Shown piece after piece: positions 11,401 through 23,426 of a DNA stretch of 64,000 nt. The DNA is from Thalassia testudinum (lineage: Eukaryota > Streptophyta > Magnoliopsida > Alismatales > Hydrocharitaceae), in contig JAZHRO010000039.1 in the NCBI GenBank assembly GCA_037157565.1, positions 39,556,001 to 39,620,000 on the forward strand, in the 5' to 3' direction. Under the pieces are notes generated by a model. That model was not told the origin of the DNA, ran no database searches, and saw only the letters and a list, made by a program, of their open reading frames with translations. Both the position numbers and the translations under genes were made by a program. Every line of letters starts with the position of its first letter. Positions within the stretch are counted from its first letter, which is position 1.

Positions 11401-14400
11401 TAATTGTTACGCGTACTGACAATGCCATTGCAGTTGGAAGATTGAGCTAGTTCATGCAAGTACCAAGGGAAGTCCATTGGGATGCAATTTGTCAAATACT
11501 CAAGTACTTGAAAAGTGCACCTGGGAAAGCACTTCTCTTCAAGGACAATGGGCACCTGGATATTTGCGACTACTCGGATGCAGTGTTGTAAAAATCGACT
11601 TACTCGACCAAGTAATCCAATGCAGTGCCCCACCGACTGAATAACTAATAGTCAAGCCTATAGTCGGCAACACCGACTACTCAGCCAAGTAATCGGTGTA
11701 GTCAGCCGAGTCGTAGATCGATTTTTGCATAGAGGGAAAAATAGGTCTATAGGTATATTATTTTTTTTTAAGTCAAATAAAACCCAACTCAAACCCCTGC
11801 CCCGACTACTCTCCTAAAATCGTTTATTTTCACCCAAGACTCCTCTTCGACCAAGCAAAAACCCTCCATCGCCGAAGCATATATTGTAATATATTTGATT
11901 CAAATATATATTAATTCTTGATTTATTTTGCTCTATCGTTGGTAATGAATTTGTAATGGTTTATACCTTTGTTTAATTATTAAATTTGTAATGAATTTGA
12001 AATTATTTGTACTTTATAGCTTATTTTATAATCTTGAACTTGAATATGTTTACTTTTATGCAATTATATATTTTACTTCTTGATATGTGTGTGTTTACAC
12101 ACACATATATATATATTTATTTATTTATATTTAAAAAATGCCCGATTGACTACTCCCCCGCATATCATATACTCCTTAGTCAGTGGCCTGACCGACTGAA
12201 TATTGACTACCGACTTTACAACACTGCTCGGATGCAAACTATGCTGACGCACATGAGGATAAGAGATCCACTACAAGATACTGGACATTTGTTGGGGGTA
12301 ATCTAGTTACCTAGAGAAGCAAAAAGCAAGCAGTGGTTTCCAAGTCTAGTACTGAATCTGAGTGCAGGGCTATGTCTCAAACTACTTATGAGCTACTCTG
12401 GGTCTAATCTATTCTAGAAGACTTTGGAGTACAGGTTTCTGGTTCTATTCACATGCATTGTGACAACAAAGCTGCACTTTTATTACTAACAATCCTGTAT
12501 TCCCTGAGAAAACCAAGAATATTGAAGTGGACTGCCACTTCATCATAGAGGTCATTCTAGCCGAGAAGATTTCCATACCTTACATATGTTCTAAAAACCA
12601 ACTGGCAAACATTTTTACTAAAGCACTTCCTAAGAAGCGATTGGTCTATATTTGTTCAAAGCTGACCATGTTAATGCATGTGCTCCAACTTGAGGGGGAG
12701 TGTTGAGTTATGTATGGGTGTAGGTCTTATTTTTCATATTGTAAGTGAAAGGGTATTTGTGTAATTCTTTTCTCCGATGCCTCTCTATATAACGGCCCAG
12801 GATCTCTTAAAATAAAGTTTATGACATTTCAACCTAACAACTATCATCATTTTTGAGCAACCTACCAATCAACTTTGTCAAAAAACTATCATTAACTTTG
12901 CCAATCTCCTTAACCCCCAAACCCCCCCTCCTTCACGAGCTTGCACACTTCCTCTCAAGCCACCATCCTCGCTCCCTTCCCACTTGCTCCAAAGTTCTTC
13001 CAAAAGAAATTCCTCATCAAACCCAAAATCTTCTTTTCTACTATACTAGGAATCTTCAACACAGACACAAAATAAGCGAGTATGGAAGCAAGAACAACCT
13101 TCAGAAGCATCAATCTTCCCTCTCATGATAATCCTTGAGGCCCACGCCGCCCACGCCGCCAACCTTCCCTCCATTCTCTGCACCAACGAGTTCCAGTCAT
13201 AGGTGGCAATCTTCATGTCAATCAAAGGGAGGCCCAAGTAGGAAATGGGCAATGTTCCTACCCGCGTGCCCAACTCCTGGCTACATCTCGCAACCTCATC
13301 AGCTGCCAAATTGAAGGGGACAAAGGTTGATTTCAGAAAATTTATCTGCAGCACGACACCTCCCCAAACAGCTCGAGCAAAATACGCATCCTCCTCGCCT
13401 CCAACTTTGCACCTTCCACAAAAAACAAAGTGACATCTACATACTCGAGCGCAAGTATCACTTCCCCTCCCTCCAAAGGGAAACCACTAATATATTCCTA
13501 TTACAAGCTCTATCTGTAACCCTCACCAGAGCATCTGCCACCAAGACAAAAAGCATCGGTGCCAACAGGCATCCCTACCTAACTCCTCTTCTCGACTAAA
13601 TCCAACCACCTATTGGGTTTCCATATATGAGAACTGTGAAAAATGTTATAACACATCTCTTCATCCACTCAATCCAAAACCATCGGAAAGCCTCTTATAA
13701 CCAAGGGCACCTAAAGATAAGATCATTAGACCAAGTCATACACCTTCCTAAAGTCCACTTTCCACAGGAAAGCTCTCCTTTTCTCCCTTTTCCACTATAC
13801 AATGATTTCTGACACTACAACATACCCATCCAAGATGTTCCTGCCTAGAACAAAAGCCATCTACACCTGAGAGACCACTCCTGCCAGTACCTACCATAGC
13901 CTATTTGCCAAGACCTTTACCACAATCAAGTAGATGGCATTGGAAAGAGCGATGGGTTTATAATCATCAATAACCTCCACCCCCTCCTTCGGCAGCAAGA
14001 ACATAAAAAATTTGTTGAGCCTGTTAAAACCATTATTCCCCTCCCAGAACTCTGGCAACACTTGCATGGCATCCTACTTAAGGAGTTCCTAGAACTCCTT
14101 ATAAAAATGCACCGGAAAGCCATCAGGGTCAGGGTACCCATCTACATTCAACCCCCAAATCACCTCCCGCACCTCATCCTCTGTGGAGCGACTCATTAGG
14201 CCCCTGGCCTAATCCTTACTAATTCTAGGCACACTCGTCCCCATCCACCTCCAACTCCCCCATGCCTCCTGCTCGCAAACTCTGTAAAAATTTGACAACC
14301 ACTCTGCCAACCACACCTCTACCAGTGAATTCAAAACCATTCCCTGTTAACTTGTCAATTCAATTACCTCTCCTCCCAGATGCCGCCAAATGGAAGTACC

Positions 14401-17400
14401 GCGTATTCGAATCCCCCTATTTAAGACATTTCTATCTAGAGTTTGCTCTCCATTCTACTTCAGCACTAACCGACAAAAATGACAGAAGTGATTAAAATGA
14501 TTGTGCATTGTGTGTGTGCACGCGTATGCGTGTGTGTGGGCGTGTGAGTGCACTCGCACGCACGTGTCCCGCCCGCCCTATCCCACATCTTCGAATTTCG
14601 AACTCCCTCCCAAACCAGCTTCCCTCCTAACAACTAGCGGCCACTCCACCTGCAGACCAGCTTCCCTCCTAACAGCCAACGGTCGCAGAGCAGCTTCCCT
14701 CCAACGCTTAACCGTATCGACACGCCCTCCTCCCGAAAACCCCCTTGTCGACGACAAGCCATCACTGACCCAAAGGGGGTGGAGACAGAGGCACGCGAGA
14801 GGGGCCTCCCTCCTTCACAACCGGAAGACCCTGAGAACATCTCACCCTCAGGTGGCCAAGCCCACCGCACTTCAAACAATGTATAGGTTCCCTGCATTGT
14901 GTGGCGAAATGTCCACCAAGGCATTTAAAGCACCGCACCTCCGAGACCCAACCCCTCCTCGCCCTCCGAGACCAGACCACCTCCCAGCCTCCACCCAAGT
15001 CGCCCATTGCTCTCTCCATTCCCTTCTTTTCTATGGCTGGCCATGGTCTTGCTTAAGAGATTACTAAAGCACCCAAGCTCATACCCCCCCTACACCCTTG
15101 AAGGCCATTCCTGTCATAAATTCTATCTTCTTCCAGTGAACCTGTACAGTTTCATGATCCCCCAGTCACCTATAGGTTACCCGCAACATACAAGAAACAC
15201 CCCCCTCCTTCCTTGACATCACCATCCTCAGTTTAGGTGAGTATAAATGCTTTACAGATTGACAGTTTGTTGCCTAGTTGTGATACTACATATTCTACTT
15301 CGGAGCTGAAGGTTGCTCTCTCTTTAGATATAGTGCCAGATGACCTTGACCTTTCAATTGCTATTCAAAAGGCTCCACATAGTTGTGTCCGATATTCAGT
15401 TTCTAAGGTACTTTCTACAGAGTGTTTGGGGATGGCATTTGGGAAGTTATACCTAGCCCTTTTTGTTACTTAGGTTCCCACTACCTACCAGCAGACCATG
15501 CTTAATCCAAATGGAGTCAAGCCATGGAGGATGAGATGGCAGTTCTTCGCTCACATGACACATAGGAGCTTACTACATTGCCAGATGGTGCCACTGTTGT
15601 TGGTTGTCAATGGGTATTTTCCATCAAGTACAACCTAGATAGATCTGTTGCCAGACATAAAACCTACTTTACTGCAAAGGGCTTCACACAGACATATGGT
15701 GTGGACTTCTTTAACACCTTTCCAGTTGTGCATCTTCCTAGAGTGCACATCCTCATTTCTAAGGCAGTTCAATGCGATTGGCAACTTCACCAGCTAGATG
15801 TAAAGAATGCATTCTTTTATGGTGATCTCCAAGAGGAAGTGTACATATAACAGCCCCAAGATTATGAGATTCAGGGGAAATGTGTATGCAGACTAAAGAA
15901 GGCCATATATGGTCTAAAGCAGAGTCCTAGAGCGTGGTTTCAGAAGCTATCTAAGGTGGTAAAGCCATTGGTTTCCACAAGTCTTCTTTTAATTACTCTT
16001 TGTTTATCAAGAAGACAAGGAAAGGAGTGGTTGTGCTCCTTGTGTATGTGGACAACCTAATTATTACAAGGGATGATGTGACTAGCATAGCTAAGGTGAA
16101 AAACTGTCTAGCAAGTAAATTTGTCATGAAAGACCTTGAGCCATTAAGATACTTTCTTGGAATTGAGATTGCACGCAACAAGAAAGGTATTGTTCTACCC
16201 CAGAGAAACTATACATTAGATGTTCTGCAGGAGACAGGCATGTTGGGGGCTAAACTAGCAAGTATTTCCATTAATCCCAAGGCTCATTTATATGATGAGG
16301 CAGAGAAGATAGACAGCAAGCAATACAAAAGTTTGTTGGCAAGCTCCTTTATCTTACCATTACTAGACCTGATATTTCCCTAGCAGTTGAAAAATTAAGC
16401 AAGTTTACGAACAAGCCAACAAGGCAGCACTGGGATGCTACAATGATGATGCTAAGATCCTTGAAGAATGCACCACGATGTAGGATCTTGTTCAGCAAAG
16501 GGACTTCTATAAGCATAGTAGGTTACTCAGACGCAAATTATGCAAAGTGTTTGGCTAACAGGAAGTCTACTACGGGCTTCAGTACATATGTGACAAGTAA
16601 TCTTATGACAAAAAAGAGCAAGAAACAAGCAGCTATTTCCAGATCTAGTACAAAGTCAGAGCACAAAGCCATGGCCTAAACAGCAGCTGAGATGTAGGTG
16701 AGATCACTTCTATGGACTTGCCCATTTCTGTTGATGCTCCTATGGAGGAGATGCATCAACAGAGCAACCACATACATACCTAACAACCCCATGTTCCATG
16801 AGAGGACCAAGCACAAAGAGATTGATTACCATTATACTCATGACTTGATCCAAAGGGAACTCTTCCACACTACTGTTTCTTCTGATGACCAAATAGCAAA
16901 CATTTACCAAGCCTTTGGCACAGCTTTCCTTTGATGTTTGTAATTCCAAATTAAGCATAATCAACATCTATGCTCCAATTTGAGGGAGGTGTTGTACCCC
17001 TTCAGTCTATTATGTTTTATTATTATCCATATTTATTTTTCTTTTACTTATAGGGTTATGTACTTTTCCCACCTCTTTATATATTAAGAGGTAGAGCTTC
17101 TGAAAAAACTACTTGGTTTATTTCATCCTACTCATTTTTTAAAACTCAAATTTCTAAGTAATTGGTTCAAAGAAAATTGTGATCAAAATGAACTTTCATT
17201 CCCATCTTTCCATTTTTGTTTTTGAAAATGTTCGTGGTTGTGTTAGTATTATCAAGTTTATATTTTGGAAAGGTGAAAAGGTTAGCAAGGGTGTTAACCC
17301 CCTTGTTCTTCATAGATACAGAGAGCTAACTCCATCAGTAGCTATAAAGTACGTTTTAATGATGTCGTTATGTCAAACATTATTTTTTAAATGGTACAAC

Positions 17401-20400
17401 TTTTATAAGATACAAAATTCATCAAAGATTCAATGTGAAGATAATACCATTCTTTGCATTCAATCAAGGAGATTTTTTTTGAAAAGGCAAAGGGCGGTTA
17501 TCCCGTAGATAACCACTTAAATTCATTTCACATCAAAATAAAATTACATCAGGAGTTTACAAAATGTTCCTCTAAAAACCAATCTGGGAGGAGATAGATG
17601 AGACAAAGTTCTCAACATAAGGCCTCTCCCCCCTAAACACCACCCTGTTCCTCCCTAGCTACACCCCCCACAAATCGCCAGGGCCTTTGCCCGATCATAC
17701 TTAGAGCGGAAGGTGAAAACTCCGCCACCTACACTTCCCCTACGAAAGGAGGACCAGAAGCTAGCGGCGTCATGGTGGAAGATCCAGCCAATCCCCATCT
17801 CCTGCCAATCCTGCGTTACGAACGGACACTGAAACAGAAGATGTTGGACATCCTCAACACCCCCCCCCACACACAGAAAGGGGGCATGCTAGGTCGCTTG
17901 TCTGGACCCATCTAGCTCTCCACTGCTTCGTCATGATCCGTTCTCTTCTAACCAACCAGGCAAAAATCTTCACCTTCAGGGGGCACTTCGTCGTCCAAAT
18001 TAGCCTACAGTCCCGTATGAAATCCACGTCCAAGGGGGTCCCACTGGACCAGCCTGCGATACACCTCTGCAACCAAAAATCACCCTCCTCCCAATAAAAA
18101 CCGTCAGGGCCTTCGCCCGAGGCCCAGCCACCAACTCCTATAGCAGCCGCTGGAAGTTCTCACAGCTCTACTCCGAGAGGCCCCCCTGGAAGACGAGGCA
18201 CCAGGATCCGTCCCAACAATCTCGAACCTTTGCCGACGCGTCCACCACACTACTCAGTAACCGAGGGAACCTCTCCCACAGGGTAGAGCCACCCCCTACC
18301 AGTCATCCTGCCAGAAACGGAAGGAGTCCCCCTCACTAAGCACAGAGTCAAAGAAGCCACGCACTCTCCCAACCACCGCCGCTAGGCCTCTGAGGAAGGA
18401 CACTCCAGAGGGGGGGGGAACAAAGGGGCCCCTATGCCAGGAAGTCACCGTAACACCGCCGCATAACATCTCCAAGGAATCCATGCTCGTGTCCTATCAA
18501 CCTTGCAATCCATTTTGCGAGGAGGCTGATGTTCATTCTGCCAACGTCCCTGACCCCAAGTCCCCACTCCTATGTAGGCTTGCACACCTCTTCCCAAGCA
18601 ACCAACCTCACCCCCCTGCCTGCCACCCCTATAGTAGATCAGAAGAAATCTCTCATCAGTCCGGAGACCCTCTCAATCTGGCGTGGCAACCGGAACACTG
18701 ACAAAAAGTAAGACGACATAGATGTCAGGACTGCCTTCACCAAGGTCAATCGCCCGCCCCTGGACAACAACCTGGAGGACCACCCTACCAGCCGTCCCTC
18801 CATCCTTTCCAGCAACGGGAGCCAATCCTGCAACCTAAGCCGACGATCCAATAGGGGTAAGCCCAGATATACCAAAGGCAAGGAGCCCCTCTCAGTCTCC
18901 AACGCATCACCCACCCTCTCTGCTTCCGTGGCAGACAAATTGATTGGGACAAAGCTCAATTTCTGATAGCTGATCCGTAGCCCTAACGCCTCACCAAAGA
19001 GCTCCAGCAGGATCCTCACCCTCCTTGCTTCCAACACGGATCCTTCAACTAGAAGCGTGTCATCCGTGTACTGCACGACCACCACCTCTCTGCCTCCTCC
19101 CACTGCGAAGCCTCTGAACAGCCCCCTGCTGCAACCTCTGTGTGCCTCCCGTGCAAGTGCATCTACCGTTACGACAAAAAGCATGGGTGCAAGGGGACAC
19201 CCCTGTCGTACCCCTCTTCTAGGCTGGACCTAGCCTCCCGCCGGGTTCCCATTAACAAGGACTGAAAAGGATGTTGTCGTCACACCTCTTCATCCAGTCA
19301 ATCCAGGTCGTCAGGAAGCCCCTCCTCCGTAGAGACGCCCACAAGAAGTCCCACTGAACCAAGTCGTACGCCTTGCTGAAGTCCACCTTCCATAAAAAGG
19401 CCTGCTTCTCCCTTCTCCATGCTGCCAAGGCTTCCATCACAATCACGAAGCCATCCAAAATTTCTCTTCTAGGCACAAAAGCTATTTGAATCGGGGACAC
19501 CAAGTCCCCCAGGACGTCCCTCAACCTGTTAGCCAAGACCTTTACCACAATGAGGTAGATTGCATTAGACAGGGCAATCGATCTAAAGTCCTGAATGGCC
19601 TCAGCCCCTTCCTTCTTAAGCAGCAGAAACAGGTAATATTTGTTCAACTTATCAAAACTTCTGTTTCCGAAAGCAAACTCGTCCACCACCTGCATCACGT
19701 CTGGACTAACCAGATGCCAGAACTCTCGGAAGAAAATAGGGAATCTGTCTGTGCCAGGGCATCCCTCCGCATTGAGGCCCCATACCGCCTACCTCACCTC
19801 CTCCTCTGAAAAACCAGCCGTAAGACTCTCCACCTGAGCCTCTGATATATGTTGTGTATCCTCCCCCCTCCATCTCCAACATCCCCTGGGTCGTCTCCCA
19901 GTGAACTCTCTGAAATAATCCTTCGCCGCCTGCCCCACCTCCTCCCTTCCCGAGAAAGCATTCCCGTCAATCACCAACTTGTCTATCCAGTTTCTCCTCC
20001 TGGCAGAACCTGGTATTGGAGTCCCCTTCTTTCAACCATCTCTGCCTGGACTTCACCTTCCATTCCAACTCCATCCGTCTGTCCTCCTCTTTGATCACCT
20101 TCGCCATCCTTGCCCTGATCTCCATGTCCTCGGGGGAAACGGGAGCTTGGTCCTCCTGTCTGTCAATTTTTGCCAACGCCTCCTTCTTATCCCAGTTAGA
20201 TGCCTTAATCTCCCCTCTAGCATGCTTCAGATAGTCGCGCAGCAAGGTGAGCTTCTTCACCAAAGGGTCACCAAACCCTCCACCTCCATCAAATTCCACC
20301 TCTCCACTGAAGCCTTGAATCCCTCCACCACCAACCACAATCTGTCAAATTTAAAATATGTGCCAAACTGCACCCCCTCATTCGGCTGCCACAACAGAGG

Positions 20401-23395
20401 GGTGTGATCCGAGAACGACCTCTCTAAGGCACGGACATCCGCCACAGGAAACGCCTCCACCAGCTCCACATTAGACAAAAACCTATCAATCCGGGACTTC
20501 TAGCCACTATTATTCCTCCATGTGTAAGCACAGGATGCCGAGGACCAGTCCACAAGCCCATGGGTCTCAACAAAGTCCACAAAAAGGTCTGACCCTAGAT
20601 CCTGCCTCCCCCATCCACCTGGTCTATCCTCCACCTTCAGAGTCACATTGAAGTCCCCTCCAAGGAACTAGGGGCTCCCAATGGACTCTACTACCACCGT
20701 CGTAAGCTCTTCCCACAAGGCCCTCCTCGCCGAGGCGTCTGCAGGACCATACACCCCTGTAACCTTAAACCTAGCACCTCCTGTCTTCCTGATCAAGGTC
20801 GCCGAAATGGTATGCTCCCCACATCTGACATCCACCAAAGCGAAGACATCCTCCCCCCACCCAAGGATCTATCCTCCTGACCGACCATTCGCGACAAGAG
20901 ATCGAAATCCCTCCATTCAGGAGCCTCCGACCTCCCTCCAAACTCGATCACCACACTCAGCCAGCTTGATCTCCTGCAGCAAAATAATATCTGCCCTCCA
21001 CTGTCTGATGTACCACCCCAAGATGGCCCTCCTCGTCGGGTCATTGAGGCCCCGCACATTCCAAGTGAGCACCCCATTCATCTAAGTGACGTGGTGATCT
21101 CCCTCATGGCCTGCCTGAAGCTACTGGCCTCCGCAACCCTGCGCACCTCCCCGTTCAGCGCCTCCCTCGACCTCGGGCTCTGCAGAGATCCCCCACGACT
21201 GTCCACCACCATCCGTGGTCTCTGCCTGCCATGATAGGACCACCTCCTCTGGTAACGCAAGCCACCACCTTGCCCCTCACTCCCCAAGAGCGGTGCCCAT
21301 CCTACTAAAGGGATCGCCACTAGGTCACCTCCCCTCAAGGGGTTCCCAGACGTTTGCTGCTACCCCGGGGACGCCTCCCGTTGTTCCGATGAGTCCCCGC
21401 ACTAAGGAGTCGCCTTGTCTGCCACCACCAATGGAGGGTCATCTCCCCTTGTCCCCGCCAGTCTGGCCTCCCCCAGCAAGGGCTAGACCTCCCCCTGCAC
21501 GTACGGCACCATCTCCCAGCTCTCTCCCATGCCTCGCATCGAGCACAGCACCTCCTCCAGCGACCCCAGGAGCTGCGCGGGGCCACCCGAGGAGTCATCG
21601 TCCTCAACAGGGGACTCCTGCTTCTCCATCAACCGAACCGAAGCTTCGGACCCAGATCCAGATCCAAGCTCGCTCCACCACCGTTGCCCTGCACCCCAGC
21701 AGGTGACGCACTGCTAGGGTTTAAAAACCCCGCGCCATCGGCTTCGCCACGTCGCCCCGCAAAACCGCCCTTCAACCCCTTCGCTTCCGAGGCATCAGCA
21801 GCCCCACGATCTCCGACTGTCCCTCACGAGATCTTCGCAGATCTCTCGGGGGTCGAGACCAGGTCATGCTCGACAACCGCACCCCCCTTGGGTTTCCCCC
21901 GCGTGGACCCTGCGAAACCCTCAGGCCCCAAGTCCACGTCAGCAACCTTTCGTCTCCTCGCGGCAACCGCGCGCCACCTCGTCTTCCCCATCGCCGAGCC
22001 CGCAGCTCTGGCCACCGCGAGCCGTCCTTTCCAACGTGAGCACTCCACCATCCACGATAAGCCTCCAAGCTGTAGCAGGACCTTGTCGATCGGCATCACT
22101 CCGGCCTTCAGCTCAATCCGCGCCACGATTGGTCCCTCCGCCAGCCCTAGCGCCCCGCAACTCCTAACTCGAGTGAACGGCGCTACGATCGCCTCCACCA
22201 CCTCGACTGAGCGTAGCCACCACGGAACTCCGGTAATGGCAATATCCAACACCGTCTTCTCCGGCGGACGTTCCCGTAGGGCTCCGTCGTGTGGTGAGGA
22301 GCGTCTCCACCACCCCCCTCCCCGACAGAGAACTCCGTGAACAACAGTTCCCTCTGCCTCTCTACCAAGAGCCCTATAGCCACGAACACCCCCTCCACCA
22401 CCTGCAGGACCTCGGCCCCACCCCTCCTTGCCGCCTCACCCAAAGAAGCTTCCATTGTCGCCTTCGAGACCCCTCCCTCCAACACCACTCCCACAATACT
22501 CTCCTCCACCACCTGCCTCAGAGCCCTAAGAGCTTCCAACTAGGGGGCCTCGACCTCCACCTCCGACAATCCTTTCGGCAGCGGCAACGGCAGCGGTAGA
22601 ACCTTCACCCTTCTCATCTCGACCCTCTCCGACAACCGCCACTTCTATGACCAAGTCCTCCACACCTCCAACACCGCCAGGGCTCTCTGCACTCCCGGAT
22701 CCGGTGGTCGCTGCCAAGGCATTTGTATCACCTCTCCCACTCGGCCGCCCCTCCGAGACTCTGCACGGCCGTCCTTCGAGCGGCCCAACCTTGCTTGGCC
22801 CCACTCCGACCCACCACAACCGACCAACGCCAGTCACCGATCCCGCCTCCGCCGCCCTCTCCGCCCCCAGGGGAACCCTCTCCATCCACTCCACACCGGA
22901 CTCCTCCCTCCACTTTCTGCCCCAAAGCTCCACGCCCACATCCACAAGTGACCCTTTGCCCCAGTGCTCGCTCTCACTCACTCTATATGTTTATTTATAT
23001 GCATATGGTAATCAACTATTTAATGCAATCAAGGAGATTACCAAGTGCAGGATAATAAGTAGGAACTAGTAAAGTTTGTAGTTTCTATATTTATTTACTA
23101 AAAATAGTTGATTACCATATGCATATTTTTTCTTTTGCGGGGGGGGGGGGGGGGGGGGGGGGGGTTTGGTAAATGAAACACACTTACACACTTTACTAAG
23201 TAAAACACTTATAGCCTTTGTCTTTTTTTTTTTTGAAAGAAAAGCTTTTCATCATATTTGAGGTGGCAAGCAAGAAACAAGTATATTTTAGAACAAAAGC
23301 CAAAAAGGCATGTTGGCTTATATCTTTCCATGTGAACTTCGAGTACATACTCACCCAACAAGGTGATTACTCAGACCAACATTACTGACAATGTG

Positions 23396-23426
<31 letters not shown>

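Larger units (their letters stand above)
7006..12839 (+). mobile_element. Copia element B, complete with LTRs, nested in LINE-1
   Basis: A plus-strand Ty1-copia element. Both LTRs are exactly 139 bp (7006-7144 and 12701-12839), start TGTTGAGTTATG and end CAACCTAACA. The primer-binding site TGATATCAGAGC is at 7145-7156, the polypurine tract TTGAGGGGGAG at 12690-12700, and the duplication ACTAT at 7001-7005 and 12840-12844. Gag, protease, integrase, RT and RNase H remnants are in order. RNase H is split by the hAT element at 11581-12226. Stops and frameshifts make it non-autonomous now. Confidence 0.93.
5795..15235 (-). mobile_element. LINE-1: L1-type non-LTR element inside copia A, split by copia B
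   Basis: A minus-strand LINE interrupts the copia A polyprotein. Its 3' end is the T-rich stretch at about 5790-5803, preceded on the minus strand by the hairpin at 5813-5838 that the other LINEs here share. Reading leftwards: an ORF1 zinc-knuckle segment (15019-14762), RT (about 14150-12860) and the terminal zf-RVT region (6340-5850). Only about 750 bp separate the zinc knuckles from RT, so most of the endonuclease is missing. The exact ends and target duplication could not be fixed; the right border near 15235 is where copia A homology resumes. Confidence 0.8.
2918..17132 (+). mobile_element. Copia element A, host of the nested insertions
   Basis: This is a plus-strand Ty1-copia element. 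Its 142-143-bp LTRs at 2918-3059 and 16990-17132 both open TGTTGTA(T/C)CCCTTC, and both have a TATATATTGAGA-like box. A 5-bp duplication CATTT lies at 2913-2917 and 17133-17137. The primer-binding site (TAGTATCAGAG) starts at 3060 and the polypurine tract (TTGAGGGAGG) ends at 16989. Gag, protease and integrase (3545-5790) are separated from RT and RNase H (15235-16935) by LINE-1. Many stops and frameshifts make it defective. It lies antisense to PDX3. Confidence 0.9.
17475..22996 (-). mobile_element. LINE-2: near full-length L1-type element
   Basis: Flanked by a 14-bp perfect duplication CAATCAAGGAGATT (17461-17474 and 23026-23039). A short T run at the left is the poly(A) tail of the minus-strand element, next to the 3' hairpin at 17492-17517. 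Reading leftwards: ORF1 (22981 to about 21700), ORF2 endonuclease from 21081, RT (about 20300-18640) and zf-RVT (18484-17655). All parts carry stops or frameshifts. It is in the same orientation as PDX3. Confidence 0.88.

Noticed and set aside
5780..15240. Target duplication of LINE-1
   Set aside because: I compared both borders and found no reliable repeat; borders are given as approximate.
21215..22599. Long plus-strand frames of 100-218 codons, P/S/T-rich
   Set aside because: They are antisense shadows of the GC-rich LINE-2 ORF1 and early ORF2.
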